Source: an uncultured Lachnospiraceae bacterium (GTDB lineage: Bacteria > Bacillota > Clostridia > Lachnospirales > Lachnospiraceae). Taken from it: a DNA stretch of 64,000 bases. Of this stretch, positions 9,823-17,417 are shown piece after piece. Location: contig CAKRES010000005.1 of NCBI GenBank assembly GCA_934317845.1, forward strand, positions 100,008-164,007, read 5' to 3'. The translations under genes were made by a program, and so were the position numbers. The notes under the pieces were generated by a model. The model had not been told where the DNA came from. It saw nothing but the letters and a program-made list of their open reading frames with translations, and did not search any database. Position 1 is the stretch's first letter, and the number at the start of each line of letters is the position of its first letter.

Positions 9823-9859
9823 CAGAGATATTTTGTATGAAGGAAAGGCAGGAAACAGG

Positions 9860-10441
9860 ATGAACTTTTTAGAAGAACGTATTCAAAAAGACGGAATTGT
9901 AAAGGAAGGAAATGTATTAAAGGTAGACAGCTTTTTAAACCACCAGATGGATATTCATTTGTTTGATGAAATGGGAGCGGAATGGAAACGCCGTTTTCAT
10001 GACAAACCGATCAATAAGATCTTAACGATCGAGGCATCCGGCATTGGCATCGCCTGTATTGCAGCCAGACATTTTGATGTTCCGGTGGTCTTTGCGAAAA
10101 AGTCAAAGAGCATCAATATTGAAGGAGATATGTATGTTGCAGAGGTAGAATCCTTCACCCACAAATGCAAAAATCAGGTGATCGTATCCAAAAAGTTTTT
10201 AAGCCCAAACGATCACGTCCTGATCATTGACGACTTTTTGGCAAATGGATGTGCCCTGCAGGGATTGATCTCGATCATTACAGAAGCCGGAGCCAGCATA
10301 GAAGGCATCGGTATTGCTGTAGAAAAGGGCTTTCAGATGGGTGGCCGTACGATCCGAAACCTCGGCTATCCGTTAGAGTCGCTTGCCATTGTAGAAAGCA
10401 TGGATGCCGCATCCGGCACCATCACGTTTCGGGAACAGTAA
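9860..10441 (+). CDS. xpt: Xanthine phosphoribosyltransferase
   Basis: Converts xanthine and PRPP to XMP for purine salvage in the cytoplasm. The 193-residue product has the type I PRPP-binding loop in [16 protein letters not shown] and the family start [12 protein letters not shown]. An upstream ATG at 9833 is in frame, but ATG 9860 follows GGAAACAGG and gives the normal length. The gene forms an operon with pbuX 27 bp downstream. The usual guanine riboswitch was looked for and is absent from the short leader. Confidence 0.95.
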   Translation: MNFLEERIQKDGIVKEGNVLKVDSFLNHQMDIHLFDEMGAEWKRRFHDKPINKILTIEASGIGIACIAARHFDVPVVFAKKSKSINIEGDMYVAEVESFTHKCKNQVIVSKKFLSPNDHVLIIDDFLANGCALQGLISIITEAGASIEGIGIAVEKGFQMGGRTIRNLGYPLESLAIVESMDAASGTITFREQ

Positions 10442-10468
10442 GAGAACTAATACAAGGGAGGAACTCAC

Positions 10469-11797
10469 ATGAGTACAAAACATACGACAAGCGTAGAAAA
10501 CATTTATCAGTTAGATGGCAGGGTGCCTGTTTCCCGTGCCATTCCATTTGGATTACAGCATATCCTGGCCATGTTTGTTGCCAATATGGCACCGATCATC
10601 ATCGTTGCAGGAGCCAGCGGTGTCTCCGGAAGTAAACTTGCCATGCTCATTCAAAGTGCCATGCTCATCGCCGGGATCGGTACACTGATCCAGCTATTCC
10701 CGATCGGGCGGGTAGGTTCCGGACTTCCGATCGTCATGGGAATCAGCTTTACCTTTGTTTCCATTTTCTGTTACATCGGAGTCAATTATGGTTACGGTGC
10801 GATCATGGGCGCCGTTTTGATCGGCGGTCTGATAGAAGGTATTCTCGGTCTGTTTGCCAAATACTGGATGAAGCTGATCGCTCCGATCGTTTCCGCAAGT
10901 GTAGTAACAGCCATTGGATTTTCCCTTCTTTCTGTCGGTTCGACTTCCTTTGGAGGCGGAAGCGGCAGTGAAGATTTTGGTTCTGCCAAAAACTGGATCC
11001 TCGGAAGTGTTACCTTACTATGCTGCATCTTATTTCACATTTTTGCCAAATCCTATTTCAAGCAGCTCTCCGTATTGTTTGGACTGATCGTTGGCTATCT
11101 GATCGCAATTCCGATGGGGATGGTGGATTTCTCCTCCCTCTCCGGCACATCTGTGATCGCTCTGCCACATCTTTTGCCATTTAAAATGGAATTCCATCCG
11201 AATGCGATCCTTTCCGCTGTACTGATCTTTTTAGTCTCTGCCACTGAAACGATCGGAGATACCGAAGCACTTGCCAACTCCGGTTTAAACCGCAGTGCCT
11301 CCACCAAAGAGATCTCCGGCTCCTTAGCCTGTGACGGTTTCATCAGCTCACTATCTTCCCTGTTTGGTTGTCTTCCGATCACTTCGTTCAGCCAGAACGT
11401 CGGACTGGTTGCCATGACCAAGGTCGTCAACCGTTTTACAATCGCAACCGGAGCCATCATTATGATCTTAGCAGGAATTTTCCCTATCTTTGGTTCCGTG
11501 CTTGCCACACTGCCGGATGCCGTACTCGGCGGATGTACGATCATGATGTTTGGAACGATCGTTGTCAGTGGTCTGCAAATGATCGGAAAATGTGGCTACT
11601 CACAGCGCAACATTACGATCGTTGCCCTGTCTTTAAGTATCGGCATCGGCTTCACCCAGGTACCGGATCTGTTTGCTATCTTTCCAAAGATCATCGAAAC
11701 CGTGTTTGCAGAAAACTGTGTTGCAGTTGTCTTTCTGGTAGCAGTCCTTTTAAATCTGGTATTACCGAAAAACATGGACGTAGAAAAGAAAAATTAA
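10469..11797 (+). CDS. pbuX: Xanthine permease, NCS2 family
   Basis: Membrane uptake carrier for xanthine, and perhaps other purines, probably driven by a cation gradient. It has 442 residues and about 12-14 hydrophobic segments. The NCS2 signatures are FGLQHILAMFVANMAPIIIV near the N-terminus, SATETIGDTEALANSGLNR in the middle, and the FSQNVGLV motif. It follows xpt with a strong GGGAGG site, so uptake and phosphoribosylation are made together. A terminator hairpin ends the operon. Confidence 0.95.
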   Translation: MSTKHTTSVENIYQLDGRVPVSRAIPFGLQHILAMFVANMAPIIIVAGASGVSGSKLAMLIQSAMLIAGIGTLIQLFPIGRVGSGLPIVMGISFTFVSIFCYIGVNYGYGAIMGAVLIGGLIEGILGLFAKYWMKLIAPIVSASVVTAIGFSLLSVGSTSFGGGSGSEDFGSAKNWILGSVTLLCCILFHIFAKSYFKQLSVLFGLIVGYLIAIPMGMVDFSSLSGTSVIALPHLLPFKMEFHPNAILSAVLIFLVSATETIGDTEALANSGLNRSASTKEISGSLACDGFISSLSSLFGCLPITSFSQNVGLVAMTKVVNRFTIATGAIIMILAGIFPIFGSVLATLPDAVLGGCTIMMFGTIVVSGLQMIGKCGYSQRNITIVALSLSIGIGFTQVPDLFAIFPKIIETVFAENCVAVVFLVAVLLNLVLPKNMDVEKKN

Positions 11798-11822
11798 CCG
11801 TTTTTAACAGACACCTAAAAAT

Positions 11823-11880
11823 AAAAGTGTTCTTCTCCATACCGGGCAACTGCCTGATAAGGAGAGAACACTTTTGTTTT
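11823..11880. terminator. Bidirectional terminator between convergent genes
   Basis: The arms AAAAGTGTTCT and AGAACACTTTT, extended by TCTCC/GGAGA, are followed by TTTTGTTTTATTTT on the plus strand and by TTTT on the minus strand. It serves pbuX, and also the anti-sigma gene that ends at its edge. Confidence 0.85.
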
Positions 11881-12583
11881 ATTTTACAGTAAAGGGACGG
11901 TATGTGGTTTTTTTGCCTGCTTTTTCCAGCACAAGGATCAGGTCTTTGTATCTTATGGTTTCATCACCTTCCGGCTCAAGCTTATAGGATAAATAGGAAT
12001 CTGCTCCAATTTTGTAAGTTTCACTATGATCAGAAAGCCGGTGCGTTTCTGTTACATCCTCTAAAGTAAACTTCCACGACAGCGTTTTATCATAATCGTC
12101 TACCTCTTTATAGCTGTCTTTCTTTACATCATATAAATATTTGATGCTTTCATCAGATTTGTAAAAACGCACATATTTTCCATCCGTTGATGCATCTACA
12201 AATACACAGGGATTTCCTTGTATCTGTGTCATCTGCAACGGTCTGAAATCGCAAAATCCAATGAGCTGTTCCTGTTTCAGATCATACACCCAGATTCCGA
12301 TGTAATCATACATAATGACCTGGTCTGCCCCATAATAAAGAATACTCGGCATCGTTGCTCCAAGCTGTATCTCTTCTTTTCCCTTTTCTGCTGCCACAGC
12401 TTTGTAAGAAGATCCTTTTTGAACATGTGGCATCACAAATGCAGCTACCACGAATAAAAATACCATACACGCTACAAGAGGGAACAGCTTTTTACTCCGT
12501 TTCTTTGGATTGCCGGTTCTTGCCTCAGCAATGTAATCCTCTCTGATCCCCTCCATCACTTCCAGAAGCTTCTCTTCTTTCAT
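11879..12583 (-). CDS. Probable anti-sigma factor-like membrane protein
   Basis: The 234-residue product has a short cytoplasmic N-terminal helix region (residues 1-30), one membrane segment (about residues 33-52) and an extracytoplasmic domain I do not recognise. The order sigma factor first, then a single-pass protein overlapping it by ATGA, is the typical arrangement of an ECF sigma factor with its membrane-held inhibitor. No zinc-binding HXXXCXXC motif is present, so it is not a ZAS-type anti-sigma. The signal it would sense is unknown. Confidence 0.6.
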   Translation of the reverse strand: MKEEKLLEVMEGIREDYIAEARTGNPKKRSKKLFPLVACMVFLFVVAAFVMPHVQKGSSYKAVAAEKGKEEIQLGATMPSILYYGADQVIMYDYIGIWVYDLKQEQLIGFCDFRPLQMTQIQGNPCVFVDASTDGKYVRFYKSDESIKYLYDVKKDSYKEVDDYDKTLSWKFTLEDVTETHRLSDHSETYKIGADSYLSYKLEPEGDETIRYKDLILVLEKAGKKTTYRPFTVK

Positions 12584-13140
12584 AGCTCATATCCCCTTTC
12601 TATCAGATAATCATGCAGTTTTTTTCTGATTCTCTTTAAGGTTACCGATACATGATTGGGTGTCATATCAAACCGCTGTGCAATGTCTTTTACGCTGTCT
12701 GCGTACCAGTATCGGCATACAAAGAGCTTTCTTTTTTCCTCTGGTAATTCCGTCAAAAAAGCATTGATACACTCTAACAGATAGTTCTCCTCCCATTCTT
12801 CCTCCAGGTCTTTGGAACCGGAAAGCACCTCCTCAAGCTCCTCCAATACTAAGGGCAGTTGACCACCACCACGCTTTTTTCTCTTGTTTTTCTTATAACG
12901 GTTAATGGAAAGATTCCGGACAATTTTGCCAAGATAGGTAGAAAGCATTTGCGGTTTGTCCGGCGGGATCTTATTCCAGAGTACCAGCAAAGCATCATTT
13001 ACACACTCCTTTGCATCTTCCCTGTTTCCTAATATATTTTCTGCAATCGTCATGCAATAGGAATCATATTTTTCTGCTGTGCTCAAGATTGCCTGTTCCT
13101 TACGTTCCCAATACATCTGTACGATTTTTTGATCCTCCAT
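12580..13140 (-). CDS. RNA polymerase sigma factor, ECF type
   Basis: Alternative sigma factor of 186 residues. Region 2 covers about residues 20-90 (ILGNREDAKECVNDALLVLWN, then YLGKIVRNLSINRYKKNKRKK). Region 4 covers about residues 125-180 with the helix-turn-helix YADSVKDIAQRFDMTPNHVSV. The ATG at 13140 has an AAGGAGG site. It is translationally coupled to the downstream membrane protein by ATGA. A second, unrelated sigma/membrane-protein pair lies at 55.1-56.7 kb. Confidence 0.92.
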   Translation of the reverse strand: MEDQKIVQMYWERKEQAILSTAEKYDSYCMTIAENILGNREDAKECVNDALLVLWNKIPPDKPQMLSTYLGKIVRNLSINRYKKNKRKKRGGGQLPLVLEELEEVLSGSKDLEEEWEENYLLECINAFLTELPEEKRKLFVCRYWYADSVKDIAQRFDMTPNHVSVTLKRIRKKLHDYLIERGYEL

Positions 13141-13163
13141 GCAACCTTCCTCCTTTCACCTTA

Positions 13164-13295
13164 TTACACAACTTTAAGAGGAAAATGTGACATGGCATAC
13201 TTAGTTTTTTTTAATTTGTATTTTCCTTTTCCGTGTCCAGACACGGGTTCAATTACATCTGCCTGAACTAAGTTGGTCAAAAAGTCTGTGAACAT
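13164..13295 (-). pseudogene. Possible C-terminal remnant of a winged-helix protein
   Basis: A 43-codon minus-strand frame contains FLTNLVQADVIEPVSGHGKG followed by KYKLKK. This resembles the C-terminal winged-helix wing of larger ATP-binding or Fic-type regulators, where a leucine-rich helix runs into IEPV-G-G-K-Y. The frame continues upstream without an ATG for eleven codons to a stop, and no ribosome site is evident. It looks like the tail of a decayed gene. A genuine small peptide gene 23 bp ahead of the sigma factor cannot be excluded. Confidence 0.3.
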
Positions 13296-13336
13296 GAACC
13301 GTTGTTCTGATTGAAAAATCTTTCTCCTTCCTTATA

Positions 13337-13376
13337 CAAAAAAGCACCAAATGAATACTTGCGATCATCCGGTGCC
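13337..13376 (-). terminator. Terminator-like hairpin downstream of the hydro-lyase operon
   Basis: Minus strand: arms GCACC and GGTGC plus ATGA/TCAT pairs, followed by TTTTTTG. It is the first T-tailed hairpin downstream of the large-subunit gene ending at 13724 and probably ends that transcript. Confidence 0.6.
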
Positions 13377-13545
13377 AATTTTTCCTCAACTCATCCCACT
13401 ATATCATTCCATCTCTGTTTCATTCCCTCATCTAAAAAATAACACAGTTTCAGCATAAAAACCTGTTTTCTAAAATTGATCTGTTACCTGCGATTATCTA
13501 AAGTTTAATGCAGACAGTTTTTATCCACATTGACGAGTGCTTTCC

Positions 13546-13697
13546 GTAACCGCCCCAGTGGGTTTCAGGTAAGTTTTCAGGCTCATTTGCACGCGTCGGT
13601 GCTTATGCCCTGTATTTTAGGGCATTACGCACCGCTACGCAGTGCAACGAAGCGAGAGCGTGCCTGAAAAATACCTGATCCCACAAAGGGGCGTTAC
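13546..13697. repeat. Large imperfect palindromic element, copy A
   Basis: A 152-bp structured element. Its outer arms CGCCCC-GTGGG-CAGGTA-TTTTCAGGC pair with GCCTGAAAA-TACCTG-CCCAC-GGGGCG. Inside is a second hairpin, ATGCCCT-gtatttt-AGGGCAT, flanked by GGTGC/GCACC, and then the block AGCGAGAGCGTGCCTG. The same inner hairpin and 16-base block recur in inverse orientation at 28618-28760, so this is a dispersed family, not a chance palindrome. It begins about 27 bases past the stop of the hydro-lyase operon. It has no coding capacity of note. Confidence 0.75.
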
Positions 13698-13723
13698 CAT
13701 CCAGAGTCGGAAAATTTAATGCA

Positions 13724-14959
13724 TTACGGCATTACGATCTCGCCCACAATGGCAGAAGCTGCCGCAGTTGCAGGTGATCCCAGATAAATGCCAACTTTGG
13801 AGGTACCCATTCGTCCTAAGAAGTTGCGGTTATTCGTTGCAAGTACCTTCTCCCCATCGGTTAAGATTCCACCGCTTCGTCCACAGCACAATCCACAGCC
13901 CGGCTGGGTAATGATGCATCCTGCCTCTGCCAAAGTCTGCATGTAACCCTTTTCGATTGCTTCCAGATATATCTTACGGCTTGCCGGAGTAATGATACAC
14001 TTCACGGCTACCTTCTTTCCCTTTAAGATAGAAGCTGCAACTTCCAGATCCTCTAAACGTCCATTCGTGCAGGAACCGATAAATACCTGATCCAGCTTTG
14101 TTCCGGCAATCTCCTTCACATCATGGATATTGTCTACCTGGGAAGGACACGCACAGACTGGAACAAGATCCCTAGCATCATAATGCATCACCTTACAGTA
14201 AGTGGCATCCTCATCTCCGTAGATCCAATCCACCTCATCCATGGCTACCTTGGAATACTCACAGGTCTTTTCATCCGGACGGAACAGACATGCCTTTGCG
14301 CCGGCCTCGATCGCCATATTGGATATGGTCATACGGGATGCTACACTCATGGCATCCACCGCAGAACCACTGATCTCCAATGCCTTATAAGTTGCACCGT
14401 CAGAGCGCAGATCACCGAGCAGGCGTAAGATGACATCCTTGGCATACACATTGTCCGGCAGGGTTCCATCAATCACAACCTTGATCGTTTCCGGCACACG
14501 GATCCACATTTCCCCGGTTCCCAAAATAGATGCCATCTCGGTATAACCGATTCCGGAAGAAAAGCAGCCGACGCAGCCATAAGTGGTCGTGTGAGAATCC
14601 GTTCCAAATACAATATTTCCCGGCTTTGCATATCCGGCTTCCGTCATTAACTGATGACAGATTCCATCACTTCGATGGACATGGGTCAGACCATATTTCT
14701 TTGCAAACTGATCTCCAATCTTAAAATGGCGTACATCCTCTACCGCACTGGTCGGCACTAAATGATCGTAGATCAATACTACCTTATCCGGATCCCAGAG
14801 CTTTTGAAATCCCATCTCTTCAAACTTTTCTGCCACAAACGGAATGAAAATATCATGGATCATGACACGGTCAACCTGTACCGTTACAATATCTCCCGGC
14901 TTTATATTCTCCGCATCCGTATGGCGCGCTATGATCTTTTCAATTAACGTATGTCCCAC
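13724..14959 (-). CDS. Isopropylmalate isomerase/aconitase-family large subunit (pair 1)
   Basis: Catalytic Fe-S subunit of a hydro-lyase that dehydrates and rehydrates a 2- or 3-hydroxy diacid. It has 411 residues. Family motifs are DHLVPT, FGTDSHTTTYG, GSCTNGRLEDLEVAA and the cluster-cysteine segment PGCGLCCGRSGG. That last segment differs from the CSMCLAM or CGPCLG forms I expect of LeuC or homoaconitase, so the substrate is open. It starts with GTG at 14959 behind GGAGGG. It forms a unit with the small subunit 14 bp upstream and is the last gene of the four-gene hydro-lyase operon. Confidence 0.85.
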   Translation of the reverse strand: MGHTLIEKIIARHTDAENIKPGDIVTVQVDRVMIHDIFIPFVAEKFEEMGFQKLWDPDKVVLIYDHLVPTSAVEDVRHFKIGDQFAKKYGLTHVHRSDGICHQLMTEAGYAKPGNIVFGTDSHTTTYGCVGCFSSGIGYTEMASILGTGEMWIRVPETIKVVIDGTLPDNVYAKDVILRLLGDLRSDGATYKALEISGSAVDAMSVASRMTISNMAIEAGAKACLFRPDEKTCEYSKVAMDEVDWIYGDEDATYCKVMHYDARDLVPVCACPSQVDNIHDVKEIAGTKLDQVFIGSCTNGRLEDLEVAASILKGKKVAVKCIITPASRKIYLEAIEKGYMQTLAEAGCIITQPGCGLCCGRSGGILTDGEKVLATNNRNFLGRMGTSKVGIYLGSPATAAASAIVGEIVMP

Positions 14960-14973
14960 GTGTTTTCCCTCCT

Positions 14974-15465
14974 TTAAATCAAACCATTTCTCTTCTGCAT
15001 CGCTTTTACCAGACCACCTGCATTGATAATATCCATGAGATTATCCGGAAGGCTCGCGATCGGATAGTCCTTTCCCTGATAGGAAATATTTTCTCCGAGC
15101 GTTACGGTCAGGGAATCTCCCTCTTTTACCACATCCTGAATGTCACTGTTTTCAATCAGCAGCAGTCCATTGTTGATCGAATTGCGGAAGAAAATGCGGG
15201 CATAAGATTTCGCGATCACACATTTCACCTTTAACGCCTTGATGATCTCCGGCGCCTGCTCTCTGCTCGAACCGCAGCCAAAGTTCTTTCCGGCTACGAT
15301 AATGTCACCTTCTTTGATCTGCCCTGCCAACTCCGGACGAAGAGGAGAAAACCCATACTGTTTCATATCTTCTACACTTGGAAGTGCCAGATACTCGGTA
15401 GGAATGATAATATCAGTATCTATGTCATCTCCGAGCACCCATACTTTACCTGTAAACTGTTCCAT
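14974..15465 (-). CDS. Isopropylmalate isomerase-family small subunit (pair 1)
   Basis: Swivelling small subunit, 163 residues, that completes the active site of the adjacent large subunit. The motifs DDIDTDIIIPTEYLALP and FGCGSSREQAPEIIKALKVK are plain. The substrate-recognition loop after the first tyrosine reads YLALP. YLRT is known for methanogen homoaconitase and YLVY/YLVM for methanogen isopropylmalate isomerase. YLALP matches neither, so neither activity can be assigned. The neighbours contain no leuA or leuB, which further weakens a leucine-pathway call. Confidence 0.85.
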   Translation of the reverse strand: MEQFTGKVWVLGDDIDTDIIIPTEYLALPSVEDMKQYGFSPLRPELAGQIKEGDIIVAGKNFGCGSSREQAPEIIKALKVKCVIAKSYARIFFRNSINNGLLLIENSDIQDVVKEGDSLTVTLGENISYQGKDYPIASLPDNLMDIINAGGLVKAMQKRNGLI

Positions 15466-15483
15466 TTTGCTGCTCCTTTCCTG

Positions 15484-16743
15484 CTATTTCACATCCTGCG
15501 CTCCGGTGATATAGCCTGCCACCGCACTGGCAGCAACTGTCGCTGCACTCGCCATATAAACTTTGGAGCTTGGACTTCCACAACGTCCCTTGAAATTTCT
15601 CGTTCCGGTTGAGATCAATACTTCATTTTCACCGATCACGCCCTGGCAGCTTCCCCAGCATACCGAACAGTTCGGATTCATGATCATTGCTCCCGCTTCC
15701 ATCAAGGTTGAAATGATGCCCTCATTCATGGCATCAATATATACCTGCTGGGATGCAGGTGCCACAAGGAACCGCACCGTATCTGCAACCTTTTTTCCAC
15801 GTACGACATCTGCCGCTGCTCTCAGATCACACAGACGTCCATTGTTGCAGGAACCTAAAAATGCCTGATCGATCGCGATCTTTTCTTCTTTCACCTCGGA
15901 AAGCGTGGCAAAATTATCTACAAAGTCCGGTCTTACCACAACCGGTTCGATCTTGGAAAGATCATACTCATAAACGGCAGCAAACTGTGCATCCGGATCA
16001 CTCTGATATAAATGCTCTGCCTTTCTGCCATGTGCCGTCACGTACTCTACGACCTTGTCATCCGGCTCTACGATTCCAGCTTTGGCTCCTGCCTCCACCG
16101 TGAGGTTACAGAGCACGATACGCTCATCAATACTCAGCTGATGGGCACCATCTCCGGCAAATTCCATGATCTTATAATTGGCACCATTTGCCCCGATATC
16201 CCCAATGATCGTCAGGATCAGATCTCTGGCATATACACCTTCTCTCAGCTTGCCATGCAGGTTGAAACGGATCGTCTCCGGCACCATCACCCAAGAGGTT
16301 CCGGTCGTCATGGCATAAAGGAAATCCGTACAGCCGACTCCGGTACCAAAAGCACCGAGTGCGCCATAAGTCGTAGTATGGGAGTCTGCACCAAAGATCA
16401 GCTCACCCGGACATACATAATCCTCCATCATGATCTGATGGCACACGCCCTGTCCCTCATAAAGACGGATGCCGTTCTCCTTTGCAAAATTCCGCATTTT
16501 CTTATGCGCCTCTGCCGTCTTCGGATTCTCTGCAGGCACGTTGTGATCCATAATAAAAACCACCTTGTCCTTATCCGCGATCTTTGGATGCTTTAATTTA
16601 TTGTGATACATATCTACCGTCAAATGCGTTGTACCATCGTTACTCATCATCCGATCCAGTGTTACCGTATGAATATCATTTGGTTTTACGACATCTACAC
16701 CGGCTGCTCTTGCTATAATCTTTTCTCCAATTGTCATTCCCAT
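15484..16743 (-). CDS. Isopropylmalate isomerase/aconitase-family large subunit (pair 2)
   Basis: Second catalytic subunit, 419 residues, clearly diverged from the pair 1 large subunit. It shows DHNVPAENPKTAEAHKKM, FGADSHTTTYGALGAFGTGV, GSCNNGRLCDLRAAADVV and the cluster-cysteine segment NPNCSVCWGSCQG. The segment VCWGSC carries an extra cysteine not seen in usual LeuC proteins. The ATG at 16743 overlaps no neighbour and has AGGAGG ten bases upstream; a second ATG two codons later is also possible. It follows its presumed small partner by only 5 bp. Confidence 0.85.
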   Translation of the reverse strand: MGMTIGEKIIARAAGVDVVKPNDIHTVTLDRMMSNDGTTHLTVDMYHNKLKHPKIADKDKVVFIMDHNVPAENPKTAEAHKKMRNFAKENGIRLYEGQGVCHQIMMEDYVCPGELIFGADSHTTTYGALGAFGTGVGCTDFLYAMTTGTSWVMVPETIRFNLHGKLREGVYARDLILTIIGDIGANGANYKIMEFAGDGAHQLSIDERIVLCNLTVEAGAKAGIVEPDDKVVEYVTAHGRKAEHLYQSDPDAQFAAVYEYDLSKIEPVVVRPDFVDNFATLSEVKEEKIAIDQAFLGSCNNGRLCDLRAAADVVRGKKVADTVRFLVAPASQQVYIDAMNEGIISTLMEAGAMIMNPNCSVCWGSCQGVIGENEVLISTGTRNFKGRCGSPSSKVYMASAATVAASAVAGYITGAQDVK

Positions 16744-16748
16744 GCCGC

Positions 16749-17225
16749 TTAAGCCTCCTCTTTATTTAATGATGCGATCAGTCCGCCCGCATTTAAAATA
16801 TTCTGCATATATTCCGGAAGCTTCGTGCAGGAAAATGTCTGATCCTTTACCGTCACTGTTCCGGCAGTTAAGTCAAGCTCTGCTTCCTCACCGTCTGAAA
16901 CAGCATCATAGAGCTCCTTGCACACGATCACAGGTAATCCAATATTGATGGAATTGCGATAAAAGATACGGGCAAAGGACTTCGCGATCACCGCTTTTAC
17001 CCCCAGTGCTTTTAATACACTTGGTGCCTGCTCTCTGCTTGAACCACAGCCAAAATTCTCGTTTGCCACAACCAAGTCTCCCGGCTTTACTTTCTTTGCA
17101 AATTCCGGATCAAGCGACTCAAAGGTATATCCCTTCATTGCCTCAATATCCGGTAACAATAAATACTGGGAAGCAATGATCTGGTCGGTATCAACATCAC
17201 TTCCAAATTTATGTACGTTACTCAT
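16749..17225 (-). CDS. Isopropylmalate isomerase-family small subunit (pair 2)
   Basis: First gene of the hydro-lyase operon, 158 residues. The motifs are SDVDTDQIIASQYLLLP and FGCGSSREQAPSVLKALGVK. The specificity loop reads YLLLP, again neither the YLRT nor the YLVY form. An open frame extends 61 codons upstream, but ATG 17225 has AAAGGAGG at proper distance and gives the family start. It is transcribed divergently from thiC, with both promoters in the 192-bp gap. Confidence 0.85.
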   Translation of the reverse strand: MSNVHKFGSDVDTDQIIASQYLLLPDIEAMKGYTFESLDPEFAKKVKPGDLVVANENFGCGSSREQAPSVLKALGVKAVIAKSFARIFYRNSINIGLPVIVCKELYDAVSDGEEAELDLTAGTVTVKDQTFSCTKLPEYMQNILNAGGLIASLNKEEA

Positions 17226-17264
17226 AAGTATCCTCCTTTGTTTCTTTCCTTTTTCTTTTAGCCT

Positions 17265-17270
17265 AGTATA
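17265..17270 (-). promoter_or_regulatory. Extended -10 element of the hydro-lyase operon
   Basis: Minus-strand TGC-TATACT lies 40 bases before the first small-subunit ATG. No convincing -35 was found. Confidence 0.5.
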
Positions 17271-17325
17271 GCATAAAAAAAGACTTTTTAGAATGGCTCT
17301 TTTCCCCCTTTTCTCTGAAATACCA

Positions 17326-17354
17326 TTGCATTTGCCAGAAAAAAACTTTATAAT
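17326..17354 (+). promoter_or_regulatory. thiC promoter
   Basis: TTGCAT (17326-17331) and TATAAT (17349-17354) are separated by exactly 17 bp. Transcription should start near 17361, just ahead of the terminator-like hairpin in the leader. Confidence 0.7.
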
Positions 17355-17366
17355 TAAATTATCTAT

Positions 17367-17398
17367 GGGAGCTTTCAAAAGCCCCCGTTTTGTTATTT
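17367..17398 (+). promoter_or_regulatory. Terminator-like hairpin in the thiC leader
   Basis: GGGAGCTT-tcaa-AAGCCCCC (one A-C mismatch) followed by GTTTTGTTATTTT lies between the predicted start of transcription and the thiC ribosome site. It has the form of an intrinsic terminator at the very start of the transcript. No TPP aptamer precedes it, so how it would be switched is unclear. Confidence 0.5.
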
Positions 17399-17417
17399 TG
17401 ATTGTCAAGGAGGATTT

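Noticed and set aside
9690..9859. Purine riboswitch upstream of xpt-pbuX
   Set aside because: The consensus extended -10 leaves only about 30 bases of leader, and no conserved aptamer core or terminator/antiterminator pair is visible.
13724..17225. Simple leuCD leucine-pathway annotation for both pairs
   Set aside because: The specificity loops and cluster motifs differ from expected LeuCD, and no leuA or leuB is adjacent, so the substrate was left open.
17226..17417. TPP riboswitch for thiC
   Set aside because: No CTGAGA or ACCTGATCTGG core on the plus strand; the leader holds only one hairpin.
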